Below the pieces are notes generated by a model. The model ran no database searches. It had not been told where the DNA came from and was given only the letters and a program-made list of their open reading frames with translations. DNA of 41,814 bases from an uncultured Flavobacteriales bacterium (GTDB taxonomy: Bacteria; Bacteroidota; Bacteroidia; Flavobacteriales_G; Salibacteraceae), in contig CALSPD010000019.1 of the NCBI GenBank assembly GCA_943788145.1, positions 1-41,814 on the forward strand. Direction: 5' to 3'. Each line of letters begins with the position of its first letter. Within the stretch, counting starts at the first letter, position 1. The position numbers and the translations under genes were made by a program. Positions 8,597 to 18,427 of the stretch are shown here, one piece after another.

Positions 8597-9750
8597 ATTT
8601 TGGACAAGATATCTCCTGCCCTCAAAAGTGTCTCTTCTTCCTTAGCAAAACAAAATCTTAGGACTTTATTTTGAATGGGATTATGATAAAAAACCGAAAC
8701 GGGTATTGAAGCTATCTTATGTTCAACCGTCAGTTTAATGGCAAATTCCTCGTCATCTTCCTCCGAAATTTTCGAATAGTCTAATAGTTGGAAATAGGTC
8801 CCCTTTGACTGTTTTATTTTAAACCTTGAAGCTTTAACGGCATCTAAAAATATGTTTCTTCTGCGCTGATATTCCGCTCCAATATGGAGGTAGTTGTCAG
8901 GATATAACATGAAATCGGCAAGTGCGTATTGAATCGGAGCATTGGCCGTAAAAACATTGAATTGATGCACTTTCCTGAATTCATGCATCAGATTTTCGGG
9001 ACCTACGATGTAACCAGTTTTCCATCCTGTAACATGAAAGGTTTTTCCGAAAGAGTAGACGATTAAAGATCGAGTCGCGAGTTCGGGATATTGAGCCACG
9101 CTCAAGTGCGATTCACCATCAAAGACAATGTGCTCATAAACCTCATCACTTAAGATCATAATGTCGTTATCCTTGGTAATCTTGATGAGTTCTTGGATGT
9201 CTTTTTCACCGATTATAGCCCCAGTTGGATTGTGTGGAGAATTAATCAGAATCATCTTCGTATGGCGACTCACGACTTTTTTGACTTGTTTCCAATCGAT
9301 GGAGTAGTCATTTGCTTTAAGCTGCACATATACGGGCTTGCCACCGACCAATTCTATAGCTGGAGCATAACAATCGTAAGCAGGCGTAAAAAGGATTACT
9401 TCATCGCCTTCACTAATCAGCGCATTGATCGCTGTGAAAATTGCTTGAGTGCCACCAGCCGTTATGGTTATTTCCGTTTCGGGATTGTATTGCACGCCAT
9501 AGGCATGTTCCATTTTAAGCGCCAATCGTTCGCGCAAAGCCATCACACCCGCCATAGGCGGATATTGATTTCGACCTTCGCGCATGTGCTTATAAACTAG
9601 GTCAATTAAGACGGGAGAAACTGGAAAATCAGGAAATCCTTGACTTAAGTTAACGGCATTATAATCTGCGGCTAGCTTAGACATAACCGTAAAGATGGTC
9701 GTGCCAACCTTAGGTAATTTGGAGCTTATTGGATTTGGATACGAAGGCAT
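8593..9750 (-). CDS. Methionine (glutamine-dependent) aminotransferase, PLP class I/II
   Basis: A 385-residue fold type I aminotransferase. The PLP lysine is Lys236 in YSFGKTFHVTGWK. Other landmarks are NLSQGFPDFP near the N-terminus, ITAGGTQAIF, and NSPHNPTGAI with the carboxylate-binding Asn. Overall it resembles YbdL/KAT-type enzymes that convert 2-keto-4-methylthiobutyrate to methionine using Gln or other amino donors. The context supports this: the omega-amidase that removes the keto product of Gln overlaps its stop codon. This is the last step of methionine salvage, though no other mtn genes are visible here. An alternative reading is kynurenine or aspartate aminotransferase. Confidence 0.88.
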   Translation of the reverse strand: MPSYPNPISSKLPKVGTTIFTVMSKLAADYNAVNLSQGFPDFPVSPVLIDLVYKHMREGRNQYPPMAGVMALRERLALKMEHAYGVQYNPETEITITAGGTQAIFTAINALISEGDEVILFTPAYDCYAPAIELVGGKPVYVQLKANDYSIDWKQVKKVVSRHTKMILINSPHNPTGAIIGEKDIQELIKITKDNDIMILSDEVYEHIVFDGESHLSVAQYPELATRSLIVYSFGKTFHVTGWKTGYIVGPENLMHEFRKVHQFNVFTANAPIQYALADFMLYPDNYLHIGAEYQRRRNIFLDAVKASRFKIKQSKGTYFQLLDYSKISEEDDEEFAIKLTVEHKIASIPVSVFYHNPIQNKVLRFCFAKEEETLLRAGDILSKI

Positions 9751-9856
9751 TTCCTCTGTGTGTAGCGTCTGCGAAGTTAGTTTTAACTAGCGCAAATAAG
9801 CAAGAAGATTTTATAAACTTGACCAGATAGACGAATAAATGAAATGCTCCGACTAA

Positions 9857-10606
9857 TTAGCCTTTTGAAATACTAGCCGATATGAATTCTCGATTCATTC
9901 GAGCGATGTTTTCCAGCGAGATACCTTTTGGACATTCGATTTCGCATGCTCCTGTATTGCTGCAATTACCAAAGCCTTCGGCATCCATTTGGTCGACCAT
10001 ATTCAATACACGGTCCTTTCGTTCCACTTGACCTTGCGGCAATAATGCCAACTGTGAAACCTTAGCCGATACGAACAACATAGCCGAAGAGTTTTTACAA
10101 GCTGCAACGCAGGCTCCGCATCCAATACAGGTGGCCGCGTCAAAGGCATTATCTGCGTCTTCTTTTGGAATCGGAATTGCATTGGCATCCTGTGAATTAC
10201 CAGATGTATTAACCGAAACATAACCTCCAGCTTGAATAATACGATCAAAGGCCGTGCGGTCAACAACGAGATCCTTGATTATGGGAAAAGCCTGCGCTCT
10301 CCATGGTTCAATGTGAATGGTATCGCCATCTTTAAATTTCCGCATGTGCAACTGACAAGTCGTAACTCCTCTATCCGGACCGTGTGGTTCGCCATTGATG
10401 TACATAGAGCACATGCCACAAATTCCTTCGCGACAATCATGATCAAAAGCTACGGGATCCTTGCCCTCCGTAATTAAACGCTCGTTTAGAACGTCCATCA
10501 TTTCTAAAAATGACATATGCTCGGAAATTTCAGAAACTTGATACGTTTCGATAGCTCCAGCTGCTTTTGCGTCTTTTTGACGCCAAATTTTTAAAGTTAA
10601 GTTCAT
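9857..10606 (-). CDS. sdhB: Succinate dehydrogenase/fumarate reductase iron-sulfur subunit
   Basis: A 249-residue iron-sulfur subunit of complex II, passing electrons from the flavoprotein to the membrane cytochrome. The [2Fe-2S] ligands are in [12 protein letters not shown] with the later Cys in TTCQLHM. The [4Fe-4S] motif is [11 protein letters not shown]. The last cluster is bound by [10 protein letters not shown] and ECPKGI. It follows sdhA by 7 bases and is the last gene of sdhCAB. The sequence alone does not decide between succinate oxidation and fumarate reduction; the B-type subunit plan found in Bacteroidota can serve either. Confidence 0.96.
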   Translation of the reverse strand: MNLTLKIWRQKDAKAAGAIETYQVSEISEHMSFLEMMDVLNERLITEGKDPVAFDHDCREGICGMCSMYINGEPHGPDRGVTTCQLHMRKFKDGDTIHIEPWRAQAFPIIKDLVVDRTAFDRIIQAGGYVSVNTSGNSQDANAIPIPKEDADNAFDAATCIGCGACVAACKNSSAMLFVSAKVSQLALLPQGQVERKDRVLNMVDQMDAEGFGNCSNTGACEIECPKGISLENIARMNREFISASISKG

Positions 10607-10613
10607 CTCGTTC

Positions 10614-12617
10614 TTACTTGTATGATCGTTGCTTTAATTCAATGTCCTTAAATGCCAGGTCTTCCCGATGCAAATTTGCCGTTCCAGGGTCGCCTGTCCA
10701 TTCCCATGCAGAAACGAATGCGAAATTTTCGTCATCTCGCAACGCTTCTCCTTCTGGAGTTTGAGATTCTTCTCTAAAATGACCTCCGCATGACTCTGAT
10801 CTGTTAAGAGCATCACATGCGAAGAGCTCGCCCAATTCCAAGAAGTCAGCAACTCTAGTGGCCTTTTCCAATTCAGGGTTGAATGAGTTTGTTGTGCCAG
10901 GCACAAATACGTCTTTATGAAACTCCTCTCTAATTTTTCTAATCTCAGAAATGGCCTCTTTTAGTCCAGTTTCATTGCGCGCCATACCAACTTTATCCCA
11001 CATCACTTTTCCAAGTTGTTTATGGAAATGATCTACGGATTTTGTTCCCTTATTGTTGATTAAAGCGTCAAGTCGTGCCTTAGTTTCTTTTTCTGCAGCT
11101 TCAAATTCTGGCAAATCAGTTGAGATCTTCCCTGTGCGTATGTCTTTCGACAAGAAATCACCAATGGTATATGGAAGTACGAAATATCCGTCCGCCAATC
11201 CTTGCATCAAAGCTGAAGCGCCAAGACGGTTGGCCCCATGGTCGCTGAAATTAGCTTCACCAGCTGCGAAGCAACCAGGAATGGTTGTCATTAAGTTATA
11301 ATCAACCCAAAGTCCTCCCATAGTATAGTGAACGGCAGGATAGATCATCATCGGGGTCTTGTATGGATTGTCATCCGTGATTTTCTCATACATCTGAAAC
11401 AAATTCCCATACTTGGCCTCCACAACCTTTTCGCCTAATGCGCGAACAACTTCATCAGAAGGGTTCTCTATGTGACTTGTATTCGCTTTTTCCCGGCCGT
11501 ATCGCATGATAGCAGAGGCGAAATCAAGGTAAACAGCCTCGCCAGTTTCATTCACACCATAACCTGCATCACATCGTTCTTTGGCAGCTCTAGACGCAAC
11601 ATCACGCGGGACTAGGTTTCCAAAAGCAGGATATCTGCGTTCGAGGTAATAATCGCGATCTTCCTCCTTGATGTCTCTTGGCTTGATTTTTTTGGACCGT
11701 ATGGCCTCAACATCTTCTATTTTCCTTGGAACCCAGATTCTTCCATCATTACGCAGCGACTCTGACATTAGCGTCAGTTTCGATTGATAATCTCCCGATC
11801 GTGGGATACACGTTGGGTGAATCTGCGTGTAACATGGATTGGCGAAATACGCACCCTTACGGTGGGCCCGCCAAGCGGCGGTAACGTTGGACCCCATCGC
11901 ATTGGTTGATAAGTAGAATACGTTGCCATATCCACCTGTTCCTAACACAACAGCGTGTGCTGGATGACGCTCCAATTCACCTGTAATCAGGTTTCGCGCT
12001 ATGATTCCCCTAGCTTCGCCATTAACCAAGACCAATTCCAACATTTCATGTCGGTTATACATCTTGATTTTACCCTTGTTAATTTGCCGTGACATGGCTG
12101 AATAAGCCCCAAGCAAAAGTTGCTGTCCTGTCTGTCCTTTTGCATAGAAAGTACGTGAAACGAGCACACCTCCAAACGATCGATTGTCTAGCAATCCACC
12201 ATATTCTCTGGCAAATGGAACACCTTGCGCTACGCATTGATCGATAATGTTTGCCGATACTTCTGCTAAGCGATAAACATTTGCCTCTCTTGCCCGATAA
12301 TCACCTCCTTTTACCGTGTCGTAAAACAGACGGTAGGTTGAATCACCATCGTTTTGATAGTTTTTCGCGGCATTAATTCCCCCTTGAGCTGCAATGGAAT
12401 GTGCGCGTCTTGGCGAATCTTGGAAGCAGAAACATTTTACGTTATATCCGAGCTCGGCCAAAGAAGCAGCAGCGGCACCTCCGGCCAACCCTGATCCTAC
12501 CACAATAATGTCGATCGATCGCTTATTGGCTGGGTTTACAACGTTAATGTGGTTCTTATGATTGGTCCATTTATCCTTAATTGGACCATCTGGTATTTTT
12601 GAATCAAGCGTAGACAT
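10614..12617 (-). CDS. sdhA: Succinate dehydrogenase/fumarate reductase flavoprotein subunit
   Basis: A 667-residue flavoprotein, the long form typical of Bacteroidota and epsilonproteobacterial enzymes rather than the roughly 590-residue proteobacterial SdhA. The FAD-binding Rossmann motif [19 protein letters not shown] starts near residue 39. His73 in [11 protein letters not shown] is in the position of covalent FAD attachment. [11 protein letters not shown] and the [16 protein letters not shown] segment mark the substrate and FAD sites. It interconverts succinate and fumarate at the cytoplasmic face of the inner membrane. It is 18 bases downstream of sdhC and 7 bases upstream of sdhB, clearly one operon. 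Confidence 0.97.
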   Translation of the reverse strand: MSTLDSKIPDGPIKDKWTNHKNHINVVNPANKRSIDIIVVGSGLAGGAAAASLAELGYNVKCFCFQDSPRRAHSIAAQGGINAAKNYQNDGDSTYRLFYDTVKGGDYRAREANVYRLAEVSANIIDQCVAQGVPFAREYGGLLDNRSFGGVLVSRTFYAKGQTGQQLLLGAYSAMSRQINKGKIKMYNRHEMLELVLVNGEARGIIARNLITGELERHPAHAVVLGTGGYGNVFYLSTNAMGSNVTAAWRAHRKGAYFANPCYTQIHPTCIPRSGDYQSKLTLMSESLRNDGRIWVPRKIEDVEAIRSKKIKPRDIKEEDRDYYLERRYPAFGNLVPRDVASRAAKERCDAGYGVNETGEAVYLDFASAIMRYGREKANTSHIENPSDEVVRALGEKVVEAKYGNLFQMYEKITDDNPYKTPMMIYPAVHYTMGGLWVDYNLMTTIPGCFAAGEANFSDHGANRLGASALMQGLADGYFVLPYTIGDFLSKDIRTGKISTDLPEFEAAEKETKARLDALINNKGTKSVDHFHKQLGKVMWDKVGMARNETGLKEAISEIRKIREEFHKDVFVPGTTNSFNPELEKATRVADFLELGELFACDALNRSESCGGHFREESQTPEGEALRDDENFAFVSAWEWTGDPGTANLHREDLAFKDIELKQRSYK

Positions 12618-12635
12618 GCTGTGATTGATTTTTAG

Positions 12636-13307
12636 TTAGTGAGCTAAAAAGTGAAACATCGCAATGAAAATGAATCCTGCTGGAACCACAATTGCGTAAA
12701 TAGTCGATACTTTTTTAATGATGGGAGTGTATTTGTTGTGTCGAAAACCAACAGACTGGAAAGCCGACTGAAATCCGTGCATCAAGTGCAAAGCCAAGAA
12801 GATGAAAGCGAGAACATAGATTCCGACTCTAACAGGATCCATGAATTTTTCTTGGAGTTCGTGGAAATATCGATTGTCAATGTTCCAAACACCATCAATA
12901 AACTTTGTCTTCAGTTCTGGAAGCCAAAAGTCATAAAAGTGAAGTCCTAAAAAGAGCATTACCATGATACCTGTGATAATCATGTTTCGACTCATCCATG
13001 TTGAACTTTCCTCCGGTTTTGAGTAGGCATATTTAATAGGTCGCGAAGATCGATTCTTCATTTCCAGAACCATTCCCATAATTAAGTGAAAGAAAACACC
13101 AAAGGCCAATACAGGCTGTAAGGCAAACTGCACAAGTGCATTTGTCCCCATAAAATGTGAGGCTGCATTGAACATATCCGCGCTTATAACGGACGTGAAA
13201 TTTATGATCAAATGCTGCAACAAGAAGATGAGCAGAAAAAGTCCAGAAAGTGCCATCGCGAATTTTCGTGCGATGGATGAACCTAGAGCCTTGTTTTGTG
13301 ATGACAT
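12636..13307 (-). CDS. sdhC: Succinate dehydrogenase cytochrome b subunit (b558 family, probably di-heme)
   Basis: A 223-residue integral membrane protein with five hydrophobic segments (about 15-37, 58-80, 107-125, 160-180, 200-222). It belongs to the B-type cytochrome b558 family that anchors complex II with one polypeptide. His32, His74, His123 and His174 (or His177) each lie in or next to a transmembrane helix in the pattern expected for ligands of two hemes, so a di-heme, menaquinone-linked enzyme is inferred. It is the first gene of sdhCAB and has the clearest promoter in the window just upstream. Confidence 0.94.
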   Translation of the reverse strand: MSSQNKALGSSIARKFAMALSGLFLLIFLLQHLIINFTSVISADMFNAASHFMGTNALVQFALQPVLAFGVFFHLIMGMVLEMKNRSSRPIKYAYSKPEESSTWMSRNMIITGIMVMLFLGLHFYDFWLPELKTKFIDGVWNIDNRYFHELQEKFMDPVRVGIYVLAFIFLALHLMHGFQSAFQSVGFRHNKYTPIIKKVSTIYAIVVPAGFIFIAMFHFLAH

Positions 13308-13331
13308 ATGCGTATGAATCTATTCAATGGA

Positions 13332-13361
13332 CAAATGTAAAATCGAAATGTTCAGGGCAAA
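13332..13361 (-). promoter_or_regulatory. sdhCAB promoter (Bacteroidota -33/-7 type)
   Basis: On the minus strand an exact TTTG (13358-13361) is followed after 18 bases by an exact TAnnTTTG box, TACATTTG (13332-13339). This is the primary sigma factor pattern of Bacteroidota. Transcription should begin near 13326, giving a leader of about 19 bases before the sdhC ATG. No Shine-Dalgarno sequence is visible in the leader. Confidence 0.7.
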
Positions 13362-13439
13362 GGATTATACGCAGTCAATTTCAATTTTGATCAACGTCCA
13401 TTTACACATTAAACTACATTGACCCTTACTTTGTGCCAA

Positions 13440-14213
13440 ATGAAAGCTGATAAATCGAATATTATAGTCACGGGTTACCCAAAAAGTGGCAACACATGGG
13501 CGGTTCGACTTATTGCGGAAATTGTTCAGTGTCCTGTGGTGGGGTTTTTTGGTTCAGATCAAGAAGAAATTGCTGCAGAGCACGCTGAGCGCATCAGTCA
13601 GTATCAATGCTTTAAAAGCCATCATCAATATTTGCAGCTAAATGAGCTGTCGACTGATCGAGACAAAATCATCTATGTAGTCCGAGATCCAAGAGATATA
13701 GTGGTTAGCGGTGCGCATTATTTTAATCGAGTATCGCCTTTTAGAAAGGATAAAATGAGTCAATCGTTACTTGGTCGTTTGATCAATAAAGTACATTGGA
13801 TTCTTGTTGGCGAGTCTAAAATGAGGCAAGAAATGGTCAGGGCAGTTTGCGTAGGCAACAAATGGATTCATCGATGGTGCGCTGTTTCATGGAGCGATCA
13901 TGTTTTGGGTTATAAAAACCATCCGAATGTGCACTTCGTTCGATACGAAGACTTGCTCGAGAATCCATTGCATGAAACCGAAAAAATTTCAGAGTTTCTC
14001 GGCTTGGTTCGAACGAAAATAGAGCTAACATCAGCAATCAGTGCCCAATCTTTTGACAGCGTTAAAGCTAAATTCAAATCTACCGGAGACCAAGAGCGAC
14101 TTGGCTTCATGCGAAAAGGTGCTCTTGGTCAGGGTGCGAAAAAGCTCAACTCGAAGGAATTGGATAACATCCAGGCGGCTTTGGGTGAAGTCTTGAAAAG
14201 CTTTGGTTATTGA
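13440..14213 (+). CDS. Sulfotransferase (PAPS-dependent)
   Basis: A 257-residue sulfotransferase_1-like protein. The 5'-phosphosulfate loop reads GYPKSGNTW near the N-terminus, and the 3'-phosphate motif is VVRDPRDIVVSG. A closing DQERLGFMRKGALGQG segment resembles the C-terminal PAPS-contacting RKG loop. It should transfer sulfate from PAPS to a hydroxyl group, probably on a glycan given the cluster beside it, though small-molecule acceptors cannot be excluded. The ATG at 13440 is preferred to an in-frame TTG at 13419 because it sits one family-typical turn before the P-loop. It is divergent from sdhC and convergent with the glycan operon, overlapping the last glycosyltransferase gene by 7 bases at the stops. 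Confidence 0.88.
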   Translation: MKADKSNIIVTGYPKSGNTWAVRLIAEIVQCPVVGFFGSDQEEIAAEHAERISQYQCFKSHHQYLQLNELSTDRDKIIYVVRDPRDIVVSGAHYFNRVSPFRKDKMSQSLLGRLINKVHWILVGESKMRQEMVRAVCVGNKWIHRWCAVSWSDHVLGYKNHPNVHFVRYEDLLENPLHETEKISEFLGLVRTKIELTSAISAQSFDSVKAKFKSTGDQERLGFMRKGALGQGAKKLNSKELDNIQAALGEVLKSFGY

Positions 14214-15397
14214 CTTGAATCAACTCTCCCAGCCCGCTTGTAAATGGCTAAAACGGGAGCAAATTCCTTTTCCCATGATAGATCGTCCTTAATGCATGTG
14301 GCTCGAGCTTTTCGTTCGTTCAGTTCTGCCATCATTTTGGTTAAAGAAAGACCAAAGTCATCTGCTTTATTTAGGTCATAAAAAATAACGTGGCCGTATT
14401 TATTATTCAGCTCATGCGATGAAAATTGATCGACAGATAGAAAGGGTAATCCGCAGAGACTATATTCCATAATGCGATTGGGCGAGGTGAGTCGATGAGA
14501 TTCCCAAACATCTGTTTTCATGTAAAGAACTCCAAAATCCGCGGAGGATAGTTGGTCGTATAAAGACGCTGCATTATAGTCGAGAAAGAGAATTTTAAAC
14601 CGGTAAGCATCATGTTTTTCTACCCAGTTTTTCACCTCGTAAAACCGCGGTCTATTTCCAATCAGCACAAAGACTAGGTTGTCGATTTTTAGCACTGCAT
14701 CAAACATTGAACGTAGTTGATCATCGGTTTGATAGATATTTCCAGACTGCACAAGAATGTGCCCGTCCTTTAGGCCAAGCTGGCTTCGAATGTCTTGCCC
14801 AGCCACACCGCTTGGGGTCAGTGAAGTAATGTTTCGCAAAGCCATGATCTGTTTGTTCAACCCATAGTTCGATTTCATTTTATCGCATATGGCCGAAGTA
14901 GTGGAAATGACGAGATCTGCCTTTTTGCTATTCGCGCGTTCTCGCCATATCAAGAATCGCCAAGAGAGATAGCCCTTAAATCGATTCAACGGGTCGGGAA
15001 GGTCTTGATAGAATGCCCATTTTTTGAAGTATTCGTGCGCATCGTAAGCAAGGAATATACTTGGGTTTAACCCCTTCATTATCGCACCGATTTCGAGGGT
15101 AAAAAAGTCATGGCAATGCACAAAGTCAGGGTGATGGGCCAAAATTCTTTTCGCTGCGCGCTGCATATTGCTTTTGTAGCTCGATCGAAGTGGATAAAAA
15201 AGAAAGTCATCCAAAATACGCTCCAATTGAATCCCATTTTTTAACGTTTCCCTTTGGGGTAAATTAGGATCTTGATGACAAAAAATAGTTACCTGAAATC
15301 CATCGCCTATAAGACTGAGCGCCTCTTTCTCGACTCGTAAATCAGAGACAAAGGCGTTGTCCAAAACCATGGCTATGTTTCGTTTTTCACCCATCAT
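14207..15397 (-). CDS. Glycosyltransferase, family 4-like (last gene of glycan operon)
   Basis: A 396-residue GT-B glycosyltransferase. N-terminal half: a Rossmann-like domain with DFVHCHDFFTLEIGAI and LAYDAHEYF. C-terminal half: ILVQSGNIYQTDDQLRSM, LVFVLIGNRP and the donor-binding region SPNRIMEYSLCGLPFLSVD with the conserved Glu. No signal peptide or membrane segment, so it acts at the cytoplasmic side of the membrane on an activated-sugar donor and a lipid-linked or protein acceptor. The donor sugar cannot be read. Its ATG overlaps the stop of the upstream glycosyltransferase as ATGA. Confidence 0.85.
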   Translation of the reverse strand: MMGEKRNIAMVLDNAFVSDLRVEKEALSLIGDGFQVTIFCHQDPNLPQRETLKNGIQLERILDDFLFYPLRSSYKSNMQRAAKRILAHHPDFVHCHDFFTLEIGAIMKGLNPSIFLAYDAHEYFKKWAFYQDLPDPLNRFKGYLSWRFLIWRERANSKKADLVISTTSAICDKMKSNYGLNKQIMALRNITSLTPSGVAGQDIRSQLGLKDGHILVQSGNIYQTDDQLRSMFDAVLKIDNLVFVLIGNRPRFYEVKNWVEKHDAYRFKILFLDYNAASLYDQLSSADFGVLYMKTDVWESHRLTSPNRIMEYSLCGLPFLSVDQFSSHELNNKYGHVIFYDLNKADDFGLSLTKMMAELNERKARATCIKDDLSWEKEFAPVLAIYKRAGRVDSSQ

Positions 15398-16578
15398 CTC
15401 AAGGCGGATTTATACACGTTTAAAATTTGGGTTCCGATTTCACTTTTGCCATATCGCTTTCGCGCCTCAACCGAAATCGCTTCGCGGTAAAAGGAATCTG
15501 ACCGTTCTATCATTTCATGTAAACCAATAGCCATAGCCTCTAGGTTTTTGGGCTCAACTAAAATTCCGTTTTTGGTGTCAACCATTTCGGGGATGCCATT
15601 TACGTTCATGGACAAAACGGGGGTGCCGCAACAAAGTGCTTCGGCAATTACTGTGGGTAAGTTCTCTTGATCGGTTGGGTGTACGAAAAAGTCACTTTGT
15701 TGCAAATATTGAGCTATGCTTGGCTTATTCAGGTAGCCATGAACCACTATGTCTAAATCATTAATATGCGCTTGAATATGACGTTTGACCAATTCGAGTT
15801 GACTTCCATGGCCAATGAAATCAATATGTAATCGGTTTTTAATTTCTTGAGGTAAGCGCTCAATGGCTTGAAAAAAGAGGATGGGATTTTTTGGAAAATG
15901 CCAGCCTGCCACCAATGAAATTCGAATTTGATTTCCTTTTTGAAACGGTTTAAAATCAAAACAGGCATCAGCTATATTGGGAATGACAGTTACTTTTTTT
16001 TCCTCCGCACCAAAAGATTCGATTAGTATGCCTTTCAACTCTTCGCTCACAGGCATGGTTTGTTTCAAGTTTGGTCGTTGAAGGAAAGTTTTAATGTCCT
16101 GTGTTTCCGCTTCTTGATCCTTTGTTGATAGACTCTTTATGCCGCGATGGTAGAATGAAAAATGCTCCGTAAAGACGATGGGTGCATTCTGCCTTAATAG
16201 AGCTGGTATGGCGTGCTTGGTCAAATGGCTGCGTACATGAAGGTGAATTAAATCAGGTTTACCCGCTGTTTTTTCCATTTGTACAAAGGCTTTTTCGTAA
16301 CCCTTTTTGGTAAACATTTCATGCAGTCCGAACCTTCGAATGGGCAGGGATACATCAACTAAAAACTCTTCAATTCCGCTGCTCTTATGTTCAATTTTAA
16401 TGGATGGTAAAGTCCATGGTTTTTTTGATGCCTTTAAATAGACGATGTAATGATGAGCGAAGTCACCAATGCTTTCAATGTGGGCTCTGATAAACAAACC
16501 ATTTCCGGGTTTATCTATGGTTGGCCACCAAGCAACAATATGCCAGACTATTGGCTTTTTTGTTTCTCCTAGATTCAT
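15394..16578 (-). CDS. Glycosyltransferase family 4
   Basis: A 394-residue GT4 enzyme. The N-terminal domain has PDLIHLHVRSHLTKHAIPALL and IVFTEHFSFYHRG. The C-terminal domain carries RISLVAGWHFPKNP, IDFIGHGSQ and the EX7E-type donor site in ENLPTVIAEALCCGTPVL, followed by NGIPEMV. These are standard for retaining GT4 transferases. Its start overlaps the fucosyltransferase-like gene as ATGA, and its stop overlaps the next GT in the same way, so three genes are tightly coupled. Role: addition of one sugar during surface glycan assembly; donor unknown. Confidence 0.9.
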   Translation of the reverse strand: MNLGETKKPIVWHIVAWWPTIDKPGNGLFIRAHIESIGDFAHHYIVYLKASKKPWTLPSIKIEHKSSGIEEFLVDVSLPIRRFGLHEMFTKKGYEKAFVQMEKTAGKPDLIHLHVRSHLTKHAIPALLRQNAPIVFTEHFSFYHRGIKSLSTKDQEAETQDIKTFLQRPNLKQTMPVSEELKGILIESFGAEEKKVTVIPNIADACFDFKPFQKGNQIRISLVAGWHFPKNPILFFQAIERLPQEIKNRLHIDFIGHGSQLELVKRHIQAHINDLDIVVHGYLNKPSIAQYLQQSDFFVHPTDQENLPTVIAEALCCGTPVLSMNVNGIPEMVDTKNGILVEPKNLEAMAIGLHEMIERSDSFYREAISVEARKRYGKSEIGTQILNVYKSALR

Positions 16579-17492
16579 TTTGCCTCGTGTACTTCAATGT
16601 CACCAATTTGACCTGCTAGCTCAGAGAAGGTGCTTAAATAAGATCCATATATTTTACTGCATCGCGCCAAACAATAAAGATCGATTATTGCTGAGTCGAT
16701 TCCTTCCGATAAATTCCTGTTCATGGTTTGATGTACGACATGTGAAATGCGACCAGCAAAAGCTTCCTTGAGCTCTGTTAAAACTTCAGGACTATCGGTC
16801 GCAACAAAGAATTTCACTTGTTCGTTGGCCGAAATCTCTAATTGCATAGCAGCTTTAAATTTTTCAATTCCACTGTGAGATTTGGACCACTCATGGTCGG
16901 TTCTTCGGATATGAAAACCAACGGTGTTTTCCTTGTCGATCTCTACGGAATCTATCCGTGAATGAAGTCGAGGAATCGGTTTTAACTTGAGCTGAGTTTC
17001 ATTATTCAATGAAATTTTCCAACTCGAAGAGAGATAAAATGTTTCGCCTTTATTAAGATGAGGCGTGAGGAGTTTATCAATTTTTGATTGGGCTTTTATG
17101 GCAATTCCAGTTTGATTTAATCCAGAATCAGGATGATAAATCGGATGCAGATCTTTAAATATTTCATGAAGGTCATCATACCAAATTTCGCCTCGAATCC
17201 GGGCAATTTTCTTACTTAAAGCATAGACGATTTGTCTCCAACCCGATGGTTTTTTATCTGGAAAATAGCGTAATAAACCTGATCGTCCGAAGTTCAATCC
17301 TGGGTTTAAATGGATCACCGTGAAACGGCTGTCTGGCTCGAACAGGTGATCAAATCGCGCGTTTAGGTTGTCATTCAACTCCCACAGTACGATTAATTCA
17401 GCTTTGATTTTCACGCAAAGGTTCAATCCCGATTCTATTACCCGAATGCGATTGGCTAAACCACCAACAGGCTTGATATAGACGGATTTCAA
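16575..17492 (-). CDS. Fucosyltransferase-like (GT-B, NodZ/O-FucT type) protein
   Basis: A 305-residue protein whose layout matches the fucosyltransferase superfamily that includes NodZ (GT23) and protein O-fucosyltransferases. GGLANRIR (residues 10-17) is the N-terminal motif. VGFHIRRTD (191-199) carries the donor-contacting Arg pair. KFFVATDSPEV (227-237) and the closing DLYCLARCSKIYGSYLSTFS are the third motif. It probably uses GDP-fucose, or a related GDP-sugar, to decorate the glycan. No GDP-fucose synthesis genes are in the window. No ATG is available near the motif, so a TTG at 17490-17492 is taken as start. It is 68 bases downstream of the sulfotransferase gene and coupled by ATGA to the next GT. 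Confidence 0.72.
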   Translation of the reverse strand: MKSVYIKPVGGLANRIRVIESGLNLCVKIKAELIVLWELNDNLNARFDHLFEPDSRFTVIHLNPGLNFGRSGLLRYFPDKKPSGWRQIVYALSKKIARIRGEIWYDDLHEIFKDLHPIYHPDSGLNQTGIAIKAQSKIDKLLTPHLNKGETFYLSSSWKISLNNETQLKLKPIPRLHSRIDSVEIDKENTVGFHIRRTDHEWSKSHSGIEKFKAAMQLEISANEQVKFFVATDSPEVLTELKEAFAGRISHVVHQTMNRNLSEGIDSAIIDLYCLARCSKIYGSYLSTFSELAGQIGDIEVHEAK

Positions 17493-17560
17493 AATGCTAT
17501 GGATTATAGGTTATGGACATATTCCCTTGTGGTATGCAAATCTATTCGAACCCAACTACT

Positions 17561-18385
17561 TCACTGGACTTCTAGGTAATGCATTAAGTCGTTCGCTTTA
17601 AGTATCTCCAAAACCTCATCGTAATTTAGCACATAATCAGCCATGTCATTGGCACTCGAACGCCTAAGTTTTGATTCGGCAATGCAAGCGCCAACGCCTA
17701 AATATGAGGTCAATCGATCGAGCGTTTGTTGATGCTTTTCATTTGGTAGCAAATCATGCTCGTAGTTAATGTCTAGGTAGTCGAATCCTACCAATGCTTT
17801 TTGCTCCCAATCTGAAAAAGCATTCAATTTTTTTAATCGATCAGGAATGCTAACAGCGTCCACTTTTACCCTGTCTTTGCCTTTCTTCTTATGATCCAAT
17901 CCTTTAACATGGTATTGGTCGCGTGCTTCAGCCACAAGACTGGACATTGCTTGTCGAAGCTTGTTTTTTCTGTTTAGAAAAATGATTTTCCATCCAGCTG
18001 AAAACTCGCTACGCATAAAATCTATGGCCTCCTCTGGCCTATAGCTATGAAACATGGTCAAGTCGTAAATCTTTATCCGATAGCCGTAAACAGGGGCTTT
18101 TCGAAGCTTTATTAACCCTCGTTTGTACCAGACAGGAAATAGAATCCGAATAGGCATGGAAGCACCGAAAATTTCTCCATCGCAGTGAATTTCAGGCGAA
18201 CGATTAAGCAGGTCAATTAAAAGCGTTGATCCTGTTCTCCCTTGCGCGAAGACGATGAATTTTGTCTTCGGTTCAGCATAGCTTTTAAAGGCGGAAAGCG
18301 CATAGATCCTAAACTGGTTGATCGGATGTCGCCAGCGCTTTTTATAGTAGAGATAGGAAAGGAAAGATCTTGCTTTTGTTAGCAT
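17561..18385 (-). CDS. Sulfotransferase (Stf0-like), glycan operon member
   Basis: A 274-residue PAPS-dependent sulfotransferase. FIVFAQGRTGSTLLIDLL (near residues 43-60) is the 5'-phosphosulfate loop, with IHCDGEIFG after it as in Stf0-type and trehalose/carbohydrate sulfotransferases. The 3'-phosphate site is IIFLNRKNKLRQAMSSLVA. The position between a methyltransferase and a fucosyltransferase-like gene, in an operon with a flippase, argues for a glycan acceptor. It is unrelated in detail to the plus-strand sulfotransferase at 13440, so the locus carries two different sulfotransferase types. Confidence 0.86.
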   Translation of the reverse strand: MLTKARSFLSYLYYKKRWRHPINQFRIYALSAFKSYAEPKTKFIVFAQGRTGSTLLIDLLNRSPEIHCDGEIFGASMPIRILFPVWYKRGLIKLRKAPVYGYRIKIYDLTMFHSYRPEEAIDFMRSEFSAGWKIIFLNRKNKLRQAMSSLVAEARDQYHVKGLDHKKKGKDRVKVDAVSIPDRLKKLNAFSDWEQKALVGFDYLDINYEHDLLPNEKHQQTLDRLTSYLGVGACIAESKLRRSSANDMADYVLNYDEVLEILKANDLMHYLEVQ

Positions 18386-18427
18386 GGATTATGCAGCTGT
18401 TGCGAAGCGACTTCGTTTAAAATTCCC

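Noticed and set aside
9751..9856. Terminator after sdhB
   Set aside because: The gap has a short imperfect stem around TTAGTTTTAACTAG but no T-run, so I could not support it.
13419..13440. Upstream TTG start for the plus-strand sulfotransferase
   Set aside because: The ATG at 13440 is much closer to the P-loop in the usual way and the extra seven residues look non-coding.
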